Origin: Dimorphilus gyrociliatus
Lineage: Eukaryota > Annelida > Polychaeta > Dinophilidae
DNA: 64,000 nucleotides
NCBI GenBank assembly: GCA_904063045.1
Contig: CAJFCJ010000005.1
Location: 2,846,165-2,910,164 of the forward strand
Direction: 5' to 3'
Positions within the stretch are counted from its first letter, which is position 1; each line of letters starts with the position of its first letter. This document shows, one piece after another, positions 1-11,165 of this stretch. Position numbers and translations under genes: made by a program. The notes beneath the pieces were generated by a model. That model was not told the DNA's origin, ran no database searches, and saw nothing but the letters and a program-made list of their open reading frames with translations.

Positions 1-1948
1 TCGGAAAATTAGTACAGTGGAATACTAAAGATTTAATAGAATATGCCTTTATGTTACGTGCAACTTCAGCATGCTCGTCATATGCTAAAATGTAATGTAG
101 ATAGTCTTCTGAAGGGAAAGCTGAAGTATCTATTTCTTCGATTTCATCTGATTTCGGCTTTAAAGTCATAAATCTATAATAAATATTAAACTTGAGTATT
201 GTTATTAATCTTTAAATATTTAAAAATCTGATATAAAAACCTTAAATTACGATTTCCATCCCAAGCAATCAAAATGCAACTAGCTTTCCTATATATTCCT
301 TCAGAAGTATTTTTAGAATATATTTTTCCTACTAGCTGCAATTTTAACATAAATTTATTCGCTTCTCATCTCTTTTAACGTATTTAAACAAAGAAATTAC
401 TTGACAAATGAATCCAGTATAGCAAAGACGATTTAATGTTCCAAAGTTGTCACCTTTAATCTTGCGTCTAAAGTCGCTTAGATTGTCCTTTACTTTACTA
501 TCAGCAATCTCAATATTTTTAGCATCAGTATTACTCAGACTAATATAAATTTCATTTATGTCGCCTTCATTATGCTTAATATTAAGATTTCTCAGTAATA
601 CAGTATCTTCAACCTTTATCGAAAATAGTAATAATTAATATTATCAAATATTTTTTGTCTATAATTAGATACTTTGATGCGCTTAATTTGTTCATAAAAT
701 TTCTTGTGTACATGGACATCATAGGAATCGTTCCAAACTAAACCAAGGAATGGTGTAATTTCTCTAATAGACCCTATATAATTGGTTAATGCTGAATTCA
801 TTAGGTTTCTGTTAAAATATACGAATTATTTATTAATTATTTTCTGATGTATATACTGTATATTGTAAACATAATAATTTACAATTGACTTCTTGTTCCA
901 TCCCAAATTTTAAGTAAAATTTTATCATCTATATCAATTATTGCCAAAACTTTACATCTTAAGGAAAATGGAAAGTTTTGATTTATCGAATCACTTATTG
1001 CGTATGCTGATGAGGAATTTAAGCTTCTAGGCTGAAAGAGAAGCGCTTTTCTGGTCATCCAAAATTTTCTCAACTCAACCACCTAATAGAATATAAATGA
1101 ATAAAACCAAATTCTAACGAGCAACGAAAAAACATTTTACATATTTAATATCCGTTCGTTTAAGTCTAAACTTCCTTTGACCATAAATCACAGGCGTTAA
1201 TGAGGAATTGATATCACCTGAAAATCTTAACCATACAGCTCCCCAGCCTGTGGATGCAGTGCACTGTAATTTCCCTTTAAATAATTTACACTAAAAGTAT
1301 TAGAAATGTTATAAATAATTATAAATAATTTTAAATGCATTATAGTTATGGCATACTCGTAATCTTTTTATAACAAATATATCACCAATACTATTAGACG
1401 TAGGCATCTCATTCTCATTGTCGCTGAATAATGTTATTGGTACACTATTTTCTAAAGTTTCATCCATCAGTTTAAGAAAAAATCGGCAACCTTGAAAAGT
1501 AAACAAGATCAATTATGATATAATAAAAGAATTAAATATTAAAAGAATAACAAACTATTATTCTTTACTCTTGATACAGAATCGCAATAGGTAAGAATCC
1601 CACTGACGTTAAATGTATGTTGAGACATAGTCAAGTTTTTTAACAAAGTAATCTCATTATCCAATGAAAACTTTAAGAAAAACAAAAATTATTAGCGTTA
1701 TTCATAAATCATATTTATTATTAATATAAGAAAATATCATACAATAGCCGGGGGAATAAATATCCATACTTCGGTCAAATTTTGAGGTTTTGTTCTAGTT
1801 TCTATCCTAAATGGATGTGGTCCGTGTTTGTTGATTGAAGGATTAATGGTTACTTTGTTTAATATAATAACATCCTTATTATATAAGAAAATGAAAGCAA
1901 AGAAAAGAAGATATAGTTTATATATATCTATATGTGTATATATGTAAT

Positions 1949-1980
<32 letters not shown>

Positions 1981-2370
1981 ATACCCCAGTTTCAACGGCA
2001 TCTGCTATTCTACTATATTCCATTGTAAAGTAACAATCTATCATTTCATCTTCATCTTCAGGATTATTTACTGTAATTTTTTTACAATCATACTTTTTAG
2101 AGCTCTTATGTGTGTGTTTTACAGCTACCTACAGAGGGAAAAAAACGAAACTAAAAATAATTATTCAACGTGCATTTCAAAACAAAACGGTGGAAATTTT
2201 TAAAGTTATTTTAAAACTACCACTATCCATTTATTGGCAAATTCTTCACCCCTTTTTAAATCTCTAATTTTTGCAATTTCAGTATCTTTCTTATTTTGAA
2301 TAAATTCCTGAGCTCTCTTTAAGGGGTTTAGTGTTTGCAAAATTTGAATTTTCTTTTTTATAGCCGGCAT
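1..2370 (-). CDS. POT1: POT1-like telomere end-binding protein, C-terminus cut by window edge
   Basis: Single-stranded telomeric DNA-binding OB-fold protein of the shelterin type, nuclear. Exons read on the minus strand: 2221-2370, 1985-2128, 1743-1874, 1556-1670, 1357-1490, 1141-1290, 883-1082, 673-808, 401-613, 241-335, 1-183; all phases join. Over 550 residues are visible. Residues ~143-275 (exons 4-6) match the POT1 first OB fold, including CRFFLKLMDET and GDIFVIKRLRV. Residues ~276-450 match the second fold, with LLKIWDGTRS closely resembling the vertebrate LLKVWDGTR. A further segment (exons 10-11) repeats the second-fold pattern, with CILIAWDGNR then ILAYDEHAEVAR. An N-terminal ~140-residue stretch precedes the canonical first fold and also looks OB-like. 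The start at 2370 is the first in-frame ATG. The neighbouring dioxygenase gene is divergent, 725 bp away. Family assignment is firm; the extra folds are my reading of the pattern, not an alignment. Confidence 0.82.
1949..1972. repeat. (TA)n microsatellite in POT1 intron
   Basis: An almost pure TA run of about 24 bp inside the POT1 intron between exons 2 and 3, in a longer TATA-rich stretch that starts near 1915. Similar TA runs occur in several introns and gaps of this window. Confidence 0.85.
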
Positions 2371-3095
2371 TTCTCAGTCATTCTTTTATCGCTCATATGT
2401 AGGCTCAAACTTTACGAAAGAGCTCCAATGACAAAATAATTTTAAGGACATATAAAATTTTTAGATAAAGACTTTATTCTAAGAATTTAGAGTTTCACAT
2501 TACGAAATTCGCCTATTAGAACATTTGTAGATTCAACGTCTACCAGTTTATTTATATTTGTATATATTTATTACTATTTTACAAAAAATTTCCTCGATCA
2601 GAGATTGTCAAGCGTATTTTCTGTTAAACGAGAAAAGAAAATTTCGTTATAGACGAAAGGTTAAATTATCAATTAATCTCTATGATATAATATATTGTAT
2701 AAATAATAGTATACTTTATAGCAGAGTGTATCGAGCACTTCTATTATAATGTAATCTTTCAGAAAACCCTAAGTTGGCTCTACGGAGTCGAGACATTTAA
2801 CATTTAATATATATTAATAAACAAATTTCAGAATAATTTGATAATTCGTTTTGCTAGAAATCCTAAAGCATTTGCGTTCAATACTTATATATATAACAAA
2901 ATGCATATCTCAAACGTTTTCAATGAGCTCTGTCAATTATTAAGGCATGAATCATTCCAACGAATAACATTCTTCGAATCGGGCAACTGATTCATGAGAA
3001 TTTGTATAAAGCAAGCATTATTTATTGTTTATTTAGGGGTGAATCAGGAGAGGAAATGGATTAAGTGACGTGTAATCACTATTCAAATTGTCAAA
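2371..3095. other. Intergenic space between divergent POT1-like and dioxygenase genes
   Basis: AT-rich region of 725 bp between two divergent start codons, so it probably holds both promoters. A 63-codon open frame at 2558-2749 has no family resemblance and composition like its surroundings. I see no convincing TATA or other named motif. Confidence 0.6.
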
Positions 3096-4380
3096 ATGGC
3101 AAAGTATGACTTAAAAGCGCTGCCCATAGGCTATGAAGTTCATGGTATTAACTTGAAGAACGAATTACCGGCCGATATCGTAGACCAAATAAGAAAAGAT
3201 ACAATTAAGCATAAAATTTTAGTTTTCAAAAATCAAGGCGTTATTTTACCCCAGCGACAGTTGCAAATTACGAGGTTGTCCAATCAATATACATTAAAAT
3301 CTAAATAGTTACAAAAGAGGGAAATATCTCTCTCTCTGTTTATTTCTTTACGCTAGATGGTTCGGCGATATAGAGGAGCTAGGGATCGAAGAACATGCCA
3401 GAGTTAAGGGCTGTACAGGCGTTTTAAGAGTGTCTAATGATGAATTAGAAGGTTTAAGAGGTTTTGGAACTAGTGGTTTCCACATCGATGGAGGTTTCCT
3501 TCACAATCCGTGCGCAAATTCTATTTACCATATAGTCTCCTGTCCTAAGGCTGGAAAGACTGGTGCGTGGGAATGTCACCAGGTAAAAGGATTTAAAACT
3601 TAATTTACATTTCAACAGTCTTCATCGACTTGGCCAAAATAATAGAGAACCTAGCACAAGAGATGCTTTTAAGATGGGAAAGATTATGGCCAGTCTGGAC
3701 GTATAAACAGATTCTAGGAAGTTGTAATTCAGGTCCAACCGTCGTGGCACATCCCCTTATTTATCCACATCCCTTAACTAGTCAACCAGTAAGTGATTGA
3801 TTTCAATAAATCATATATCTAATGAAGCCTGCGCAATTGAATAACTAACAGACATTGGCCATAGCAATGGGAAAAATTAAACGCTTTATTTGGGATATGG
3901 GAACAGCTACAGAGCGGAAGGCAACAAGAGAAGAGTCTACGTCTATATTGAAGGAGATACAAAATGAATTGGACAAAAATGTCCAATACGCTCACGCTTG
4001 GGAGTCGGGCGACTTTATTATTACAGACAATTTAGCTGTAGGGCACTATGCTGATGCAGATACGCAGATGACGAAGGTTTTTCTGCCTTTTTTCTATTAC
4101 TATTTCTCATTGCTAAATTAAGAAGTAAAATATATAACTATTTTATTACTTTTCTTAGGAGGAGGTCGGCCTACGAGTTATGCATAGAACATGTGTTAGA
4201 GGAAAGTTTGTCCCTTTCAAAAACGATTGTATACCTATCGAACCCTCTATAACTGCGCCTAATTCTGAAGAATTACCGTCTTTGACCGACCTCGAACTTA
4301 ATCTCCCAGACGACGTTGTTAAAGATATCGAAAATCGAATTGAGGAGATTAAGAAAGAGGAATTACCCATTAAAGATTAA
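3096..4380 (+). CDS. TauD/TfdA-family Fe(II)/2-oxoglutarate dioxygenase
   Basis: Non-haem iron, 2-oxoglutarate-dependent oxygenase; substrate unknown. Exons 3096-3274, 3357-3574, 3619-3788, 3852-4076, 4159-4380 give 337 aa. The N-terminus has the family opening (GYEVHGINLKNELPADIV) followed by ILVFKNQG. The iron-binding HxD is in GFHIDGGF (exon 2). The distal part has DFIITDNLAVGH, and GLRVMHRTCVRG carries the second histidine and the 2-oxoglutarate-binding arginine region. The donor of exon 2 is uncertain: a better-looking GT at 3583 puts exon 3 out of frame, while a weak GT at 3575 keeps the frame. The four clean introns show it is a resident nuclear gene. The protein looks like bacterial and fungal TauD/TfdA rather than animal carnitine-pathway hydroxylases, so ancient horizontal transfer is possible. 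A polyadenylation signal lies at 4517-4522. Confidence 0.85.
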
Positions 4381-4677
4381 CGCATAAAGAAATACTTCAA
4401 TGCATGTGTATTCATGTACAACAATGGGCGTTATAAATGATAGTGGCATCTTTTGTATTTTTCTTAAATAGACGATGGCAACAAACTTTGTACAAGGACA
4501 TTCTTTTTTAATATAAAATAAATGACTTCTTTTGAGCTATATAAACTGTCCTGGTAGAACTTTTCCTTCTCGATATAAAGACGAGACGATTCAGCAAAAA
4601 CGAAAACAAAATAAAGTCAGTTTATAAATCAGGGTCAAATTCTAAAATTGATAAGCAATATTTGTACAGATTATTCA

Positions 4678-4966
4678 CTACGATTTCTTATCATTTTCGC
4701 TAGACGCCTTCGAATCGTCTTTTTCACTGACCGCTGAATTCTCTGAGGATTCTTCGTCTGTTGTTAGAGTACGATAAAAAACATCTAATTTGGTATACAA
4801 TCAGATTTTTCTTACCCGAACACTTTAATTTGGCGAGTTGTGAAGGCAAATTACCGGCACCAGTGGTAGTTCCGCTTCCATCTAGAATATCGTGTAAAGC
4901 ATTGCGACGACCCGTTCTTCCCGTTCGCATAAACTTTTCAATTCCACCCGAGTCGACGTCTGCCAT
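4678..4966 (-). CDS. PKI: cAMP-dependent protein kinase inhibitor (PKI)
   Basis: Small heat-stable pseudosubstrate inhibitor that binds the catalytic subunit of protein kinase A. Exons 4816-4966 and 4678-4757, separated by a 58-nt intron, give 76 aa, the same length as vertebrate PKI-alpha. The hallmark GRTGRRNALHDIL at residues ~16-28 contains the RRNA pseudosubstrate site, with alanine in place of the phosphorylated serine. LPSQLAKLKCS corresponds to the family's hydrophobic nuclear-export-type segment. The tail is acidic and serine-rich, as in the family. The start at 4966 (MADVDSGGIEKF) resembles the vertebrate start MTDVE. The ~3-kb gap upstream, large for this window, suggests long 5' untranslated introns or regulatory DNA. 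Confidence 0.93.
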
Positions 4967-7319
4967 GGGGTAAGGCTGATGGGAAGGAATAATGTAAGTT
5001 GTTTGTTTAAAACTCTATATGTTGTAAGGCATCGCTAGGCGTTACTTTAATATGAAGTCCTCAAGATTAACAAAGAAATTTTGGTTAGCAAACAAGACGT
5101 CAGTTGTAATTAACAAAGCAAGAAAATATCTCAAGAAATAAACGTGTTGATACTATTTCGTTTAGTTACCACTACTTGAACCAATTCCCTAGAATAAGCA
5201 GTAACGATATTTTACGTCAAGGTAAAACCAGTAGTGACTAAAAGACTCATTAACCTGATAAAATAAGTATCATCTACACAATTAGCCGTTGCGTTAAACG
5301 GGTGTCTATTTCTAATATCCCAAGGTTGCTTATTTTTATTGAGGCACAAATAATACGGGCTTGTTGTTCAATGTGTTTATATGCACTTTAATGTAAAAAA
5401 AAAAACCTTTTTGTCATCTTTCACTGACTGTATAAAAATACAAATCGATATTCTATAAACTTTTAACCTCGACGACGCTTGTGGAAGATGCCTGGAAAAA
5501 TTGTATGATGCTATTTATAGATGTGTTTACAGCCTCATTTTCAGTCATTATCAGCTATAGGCACGTTCTAAAAAAATGACATGTGATTTTTATTCCCTAT
5601 CACGGAAGGGTCTTTATTGATTATAGAATTGAATTTAAACAGGTAAACACAAGTAAAGAAAATTTCTCTGCTGGAGGCGAGAAAAGAGAAAAAACAAGAA
5701 AGATATTATAGCTTGGATTAGCAAAGATGTAGTTTTGTGACAAAGCCTGCATAGCAATAGTAAAGATTGATAATAAAATTTATATTCAATAAAAAGTCAA
5801 GGAAAATTATGACGTATAACTTTATAAATTATACCATCAACTTAATAATATAATCTACCATATATCGCAGACAACGCCTTGTTAGCTCGTTTTATCAATC
5901 ATAAACTCACAAATTCATATTGTTTTTTTTTTTTTTAAAACACACTTACACGTTTGTTTATAAATTATATGTACATATATTATTTGAAAATATACTACTA
6001 GTACCACAATGTAAGAATATCGCACGCTTCTATTAATTAATGAAAAACTTTGCATTTGTAAGTCTTGAAATCGATTGATATTTATGTTTTAAAATATGTA
6101 TTAGTTATATCTTTGGCTATGAAACCTATTGTTTCAAATGTGAGTAACTATGAAAATATAAGCATATACTATATAAAAATTCGTTGATTAGTCAAATGGG
6201 AAAATGAATAATATTATAGAAACAGGTACTTTTTAAATTATATACCTACAAGTAGATAAAATTCTCTTGTCTACCTAATCCAAATAAAAAAATAAAAAGA
6301 CATGTACATAAAGCTATCTTCCCCTAAAAGCTCTTTCATTCCTTATATACTTACTTTTTGAAAATATTATTCCTTTGGTAGTTGTGAAACTTATTATAAA
6401 ATCTTTTCTCAATTGTTAAATTTTTTTTAAAGTTAGCGCATTGAAATATGAAAAACTAGAGACAACTTTCATATACGATCGTTGCAGTCAGACTTTCGTA
6501 ACCAAATGAATAAACTGCAAGGCTGAAATATTGCGAGTGCTTTACAGGTGGCGCTGTCTCTTCATAAACATTTTAATTCTTCGTTCTCGATGTTTGGCTT
6601 TACTTAAGCATTCATCTATTTCTTTTTTATACATTCAGTACAAAGGATCTATTTTTTAAAATAAGATCGATTTGCGATATAATTATTTTATTTATCGTAT
6701 TGTCATTTCCGTTAAAATATCGATATGTTTTCCTCTTTCGCCACCTGGGGGATTTTGAAGTGTCAAATTTAGAAAGCCGCCCTCTATAGAGTGGTCAGAC
6801 CTTAAAGAGGTGGGGATATAATTTAGAAAAATGATCTTTTTAAGTATTCTAAGTATCTATTGACGTTTAAGCACTCGATAAAATATTGTTTATCCAATTT
6901 AGCCGAAAATGCAATAAAGCAACATCAAACAAATGAAAGGTTTGATAAGGGCTTCAGTGCTGGACAGAATTCGATATCGATCGACTAATGACCAAAATCA
7001 ATACGGCTTGGTGACGTCTGTGAGCAGCTTTGACGCAGTTTTTCCTACTTTTTCTAAATAATATTTTGGCTTTATATCTTAGAGAATGTGCTAGTAAATC
7101 GGGGCCAGTAACTTAGATGCTCTCTTTAAAGAAATGAGAATGCATAGAATCTCACCGAATATCTCTTCTTATATTTACAATTTCGAATTTTTGATTTATT
7201 ATCCTCCGCTTCATAATTTGTAAAACCTATGATGACAGAGAAATACACAAATCAATTACTATTACATAACAACAATAGAAAATTTGTTAGCAACTGTTAT
7301 ATAATATTATTAGCAAATT
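4967..7319. other. Long non-coding gap upstream of PKI
   Basis: About 2.35 kb without a convincing coding exon on either strand, unusually long here. It may be a 5' leader intron or regulatory region of PKI; a CATCAG acceptor-like site sits just before the PKI start codon. It contains AT-rich DNA and poly(T) runs, for example near 5925. No repeat family or RNA gene recognised. Confidence 0.5.
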
Positions 7320-7320
7320 T

Positions 7321-7470
7321 TTAAAGAGAACTTGCCTGAAATCGAATGGCGTCTTTCAGTCAGCTCAGCTATCTCTTTTTCCAGACTATGTTCTGGAAAT
7401 TCTATGTTCAGATCGTGTTCCGTGTGAGATTTCATAGTCTGCATACTGCCTGAACGAGACAAACTTTTCC
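7321..7470 (-). CDS. Possible unassigned first exon upstream of PKI
   Basis: An open frame on the minus strand with an ATG at about 7444 (peptide beginning MQTMKSHTEHDLNIEF). It runs through SLEKEIAELTERRHSIS, then meets CAG|GCAAGT at about 7337, which matches the GC-AG donor consensus exactly. RRHSIS resembles a basophilic kinase target. Joined to the acceptor just before the PKI start, it would be out of frame with PKI. It could therefore be an alternative leader exon, the first exon of another product, or chance. No family recognised. Confidence 0.25.
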
Positions 7471-7922
7471 TAACACATCCGTTGGAAGAATTAATTTACG
7501 AGCAGATAGCATCAACAGCTGATAGCCTCCTATTGGGCCCAAACATGTTTGCAAATCAAAACGTAATCGAGACGATCAGCTTGTTTGAGGTGTTTTCCTT
7601 AGCGCAAATAATAAACGGAAGTTGATTACGAACCTAGTGTTGAATTTTTTTTTTAAATGTTTTTTATAATTTTTCCTTTATTTTATATTTTCTTCCATAA
7701 ATTTAATAAGAAAATAGTTATTTTAATAATAGTTGGGCAACGGGTTCCTCTTATAGAAGATACGTTTGAGAAACTAGGTGCACTTCCGCGCGTGACGTCA
7801 TAGTTTCCATATTGTTTTCATAATAAAAGGAAAGCTTAGCGAGTTTTATACTCTATCTACTGTCGAACAAAATAACTTTTGATATATTTTAACGTAATTG
7901 TAAGCTTGAAAAAGAAGAAAAT

Positions 7923-10900
7923 ATGGGCTGTATAATTGGATCTCTTGCAGGAGCTGTAAGTATCTTAAATTTACTTATTTTTTTATTTATACGTTATGAC
8001 TCAGTTTATTGTGATCTATTCTGAAAATTCATTTTACAGGTCGCCTGCTGTTTCGGATCAGCAGCATGTAGTCTCTGCTGTGCTTGTTGTCCATCAGCTA
8101 AAAGCTCAACAACAACAAGAATCGCATACGCATTTTTACTTCTTCTTGGAACAATTGTTGCTTGTATTTTCCTAGCTCCAGGCCTGGCTGACAAATTAAA
8201 AGATATACCAGCACTCTGTAAAGGGACGTCGTTTTATGATGCTAAATTTGATTGTACCTCTATTGTGGGTTATCAATCAGTCTATAGAATATGCTTCGCT
8301 CTGACTATGTTCTTCTTTGTCATGAGTTTAATCTGCATTAAGGTTTGAATGATTATTAGTCATTGGTTTTCCCTACGGTCTAACAGGGCTTTTAAAATAT
8401 TTTGCAGGTAAAGTCAACGAAAGATCCGAGGGCAGCTTTACATAATGGATTGTGGTTTTTTAAACTTCTAGCAATTATTGGCATTTGCGTTGGAGCCTTT
8501 TTTATAAAGGATCCAAATTTTGCCAAAGCTTGGATGGTTATTGGTATGATTGGGGCGTTTCTATTTATTCTCATCCAACTTGTATTGCTTATCGACTTTG
8601 CCCATTCTTGGAATGAGAGTTGGGTTGGAAAGTTTGAAGAAAGTCAAAACAAAGGATGGTATGTTGGTAAGTAGAAAGAAAAGAAGGCTAATCCAAGCTT
8701 CTCATTAAGTAACTTTTTATAGGTTTGCTGGCATTCACTATCTTCTTCTACGCTATTGCAATTACTGTTCTCACCCTTTGCTATGTTTACTACGCCAAAG
8801 TAAGGATATACTATAAATAGAGAAAAGTTAATTTGTCATATACTTTATTTTCTAGGGAGACTGTAAACTTCATAAATTTTTCATTTCCTTCAATTTGATT
8901 CTCTGCGTAATCGTATCTGTTATCTCAATTCTACCACCTATCCAAGAGGCTTCTCCTCATTCAGGCTTGTTACAATCATCGCTGATCTCTTCGTAAGATT
9001 TACAATGGAATAAGTTTCCAAGCAGCAAAAGTATTTAATTATTTTTTACAGTTACGTTATGTATCTCACCTGGTCGTCCATGACTAATAATACGGATAAA
9101 ATGTGCAACCCCAGCATTTCCGATATTTTACAAGGAACCGTTGGACATAATACAACATCATCAGGTACAGGCTCCGATAAGCTTGCGACATTTGATTGGA
9201 AAAGCGTTATTGGTTTGGGCATATGGTTTGTTGCTATCCTATACGCAAGGTTGGTACGAATGTTGACAAACAATAAAATATTTCCTTTCTATGTCAAACA
9301 CTTAAAGTTATAACTTGCGCTAAACATTTTCCAACTATAAAAACCGTTACAGTTTGCGTAGTACTTCGAAAGCAGGTAGAATGAGTCTGTCAACTGGAGA
9401 ACAAACTTTGTTAACTGATGCAGCTGATACTTCGGGTATGACCTTGTTTTATTACCCAAGGTCAATTCTGAATAGATGCAGTTATATTTCTAGGAAAGAT
9501 TTAGCAAGGAATCAGATCTTTTTTTTTTAACTTATAGCGGCTCTCAATGTCGTTTTGTTGTGAAAAATTAGCATGTAAAACACATTTAAAAAATTTATTT
9601 TTTTTTTTTCTAAAATTCCAATCGGCAGCTTGCGTAGCTCTGGACATAGTCAAGCTGGAAAATTGACCTTAGGAGGGTCAAGCGAATCAGCAAATTTACC
9701 TAATGGTGAGTTGGAGGCCCTGTTTGTAAGGACCATCAAGTGAACATAAAATTATCGCACTTTCAACATACTAGGCTTTTTACTAATATTTTTCTTTCTT
9801 TTCATTTCAAGTTTGTGATAATCACTTTATCTATCCATCTATCTTTCTTTCCTAATCAGTTACTTTATTGTTTGTTTTTATTTAAAAAACATCTTGAAAA
9901 GTTCATATCGTCTGGCTATAGCAAAAATATAGATAGAAGCGTAGATTGAAGAGCGTAGTTAACAATATTTTGTTAAAATCATTTATTGAGACAATTTTAC
10001 AATTTTTTATAGTAATTAATTAGTATTATTAAGTCGTGATGATCCATTTTAACAATTAGTCTAGCTCCCACTGGGTCAACCCATTTGGATAAACTAACAA
10101 TGACAACAAAAAAAGATGACGATATAGAGAATGCAACGATCGTTAAGAATGATTACAACGACGCAGATTTTCGTAAAATAGAAGGTTAACTTTGTCTCTG
10201 AGCCAGATAATTGATTAAACATGATTAATGTATTTTTTTTCTTCCATGTATGTATATTGTATATTTTTTTTTTTTTTTGTAATTTTACTTCAATCCATCG
10301 TATGCGCAATTTAAGTTTATTTTTTTTAAGTCTTATTCTACTGCACAATTCAAACAAACTGTTACAAATTTTATTAGTTTTCACAAGTTTTTCTTGTGTA
10401 GTGAAAAACGAGTCACTTAAAACAAAAAATAGTATAAAGAGAAATGGAACTGCATTTATTCAGAACTGACTTATGCATAATCTATAAGTATACATATTAA
10501 ACACTTATTAGTATTAAAAGAAAATTAAATGCTTTTATGATATGTAGCTCAATGCATGTATGTCGTTGTTAAAAGCTTAAGATAATTTGGTGATTTAAAG
10601 TCTAACTTACATTCATTTATTACGCATGCGCAGACGATGGATATGATTTAGATGGTCAGGACGACAAAGGTGCTTTTATTTCTTCTGTAACATAATTTTT
10701 TGCTAACAAAAAACAATTGATTTTTTCCTGCTAAAAGAATTAAATTTCCTTTGAAACCGAATTTTAAAATTATATATCTTTTGTGGGATGCCCTAAAATG
10801 TTGAAATTTTTCAGCTGGTACGGTAACAGACAAAGATGATAAAGGACAAAAGGTGTGGGATAATGAAGAAGAAGGTGTTGCATACAATTACTCTTTCTTC

Positions 10901-11165
10901 CATGCAATGTTTATGCTGGCCTCATTATATATTATGATGACGTTAACACATTGGTATAAGTAAGTATCTAATGTTATATATACTTAATTTTCTTAATAAA
11001 ATTAACATAATTTTTCAATTTAGACCGGAAAATGGGAATTTGTCCAACTTCTCAGCAAACGAACCTTCAATGTGGGTAAAAATTAGTTCCTCTTGGGTTT
11101 GTGTAATTCTGTATGTATGGACAATTGTCGCTCCTGTTGTTCTGCCGGATCGAGACTTTTCTTGA
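7923..11165 (+). CDS. SERINC: Serine incorporator (SERINC) multipass membrane protein
   Basis: SERINC/TMS family, polytopic membrane protein linked to serine-derived lipid synthesis and lipid scrambling. Exons 7923-7955, 8040-8342, 8408-8666, 8723-8799, 8856-8992, 9052-9249, one of three alternatives (9353-9435, 9629-9705 or 10060-10184), 10634-10669, 10815-10959, 11024-11165. With the first alternative the product is 470 aa. Family marks: start [11 protein letters not shown], the cysteine-rich [36 protein letters not shown] near the end, [16 protein letters not shown] and a terminal PDRDFS. About ten hydrophobic segments are visible. The alternative exons encode the cytosolic loop before the last two membrane spans. 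A polyadenylation signal lies at 11297-11302. Confidence 0.95.
9353..9435 (+). other. SERINC: SERINC alternative exon 7a
   Basis: 83 nt, entered in phase 2 and left in phase 1. It encodes [16 protein letters not shown] followed by [12 protein letters not shown], homologous to the vertebrate SERINC loop. Clean acceptor GTTACAG and donor G|GTATG. Confidence 0.85.
9629..9705 (+). other. SERINC: SERINC alternative exon 7b
   Basis: 77 nt with the same entry and exit phases as 7a. It encodes [17 protein letters not shown] then SSESANLPN, aligned with 7a from the first residue. Acceptor CGGCAG, donor G|GTGAG. Joining 7a to 7b breaks the frame, so the two are expected to be mutually exclusive. Confidence 0.8.
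10060..10184 (+). other. SERINC: SERINC alternative exon 7c
   Basis: 125 nt with phases like 7a and 7b. It encodes [17 protein letters not shown] followed by an acidic stretch ending [12 protein letters not shown]. Acceptor ACAATTAG, donor G|GTTAAC. A second possible acceptor at 10064 (CTAG) would make it a phase 1-1 cassette. The S-L start and the K-L-T motif argue for the phase-2 acceptor and common origin with 7b. Confidence 0.65.

Noticed and set aside
1915-1980. TA-rich tract considered as an origin or matrix attachment element
   Set aside because: Simple TA microsatellites recur throughout the window; nothing specific supports a function.
2558-2749. 63-codon frame between POT1-like and the dioxygenase
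   Set aside because: No recognisable features, AT-driven composition, and it lies in a promoter region.
10065-10184. SERINC exon 7c as a phase 1-1 cassette using the CTAG acceptor at 10064
   Set aside because: Possible, but the phase-2 acceptor five bases earlier gives the S-L opening shared with exons 7a and 7b, so the mutually exclusive model fits better.
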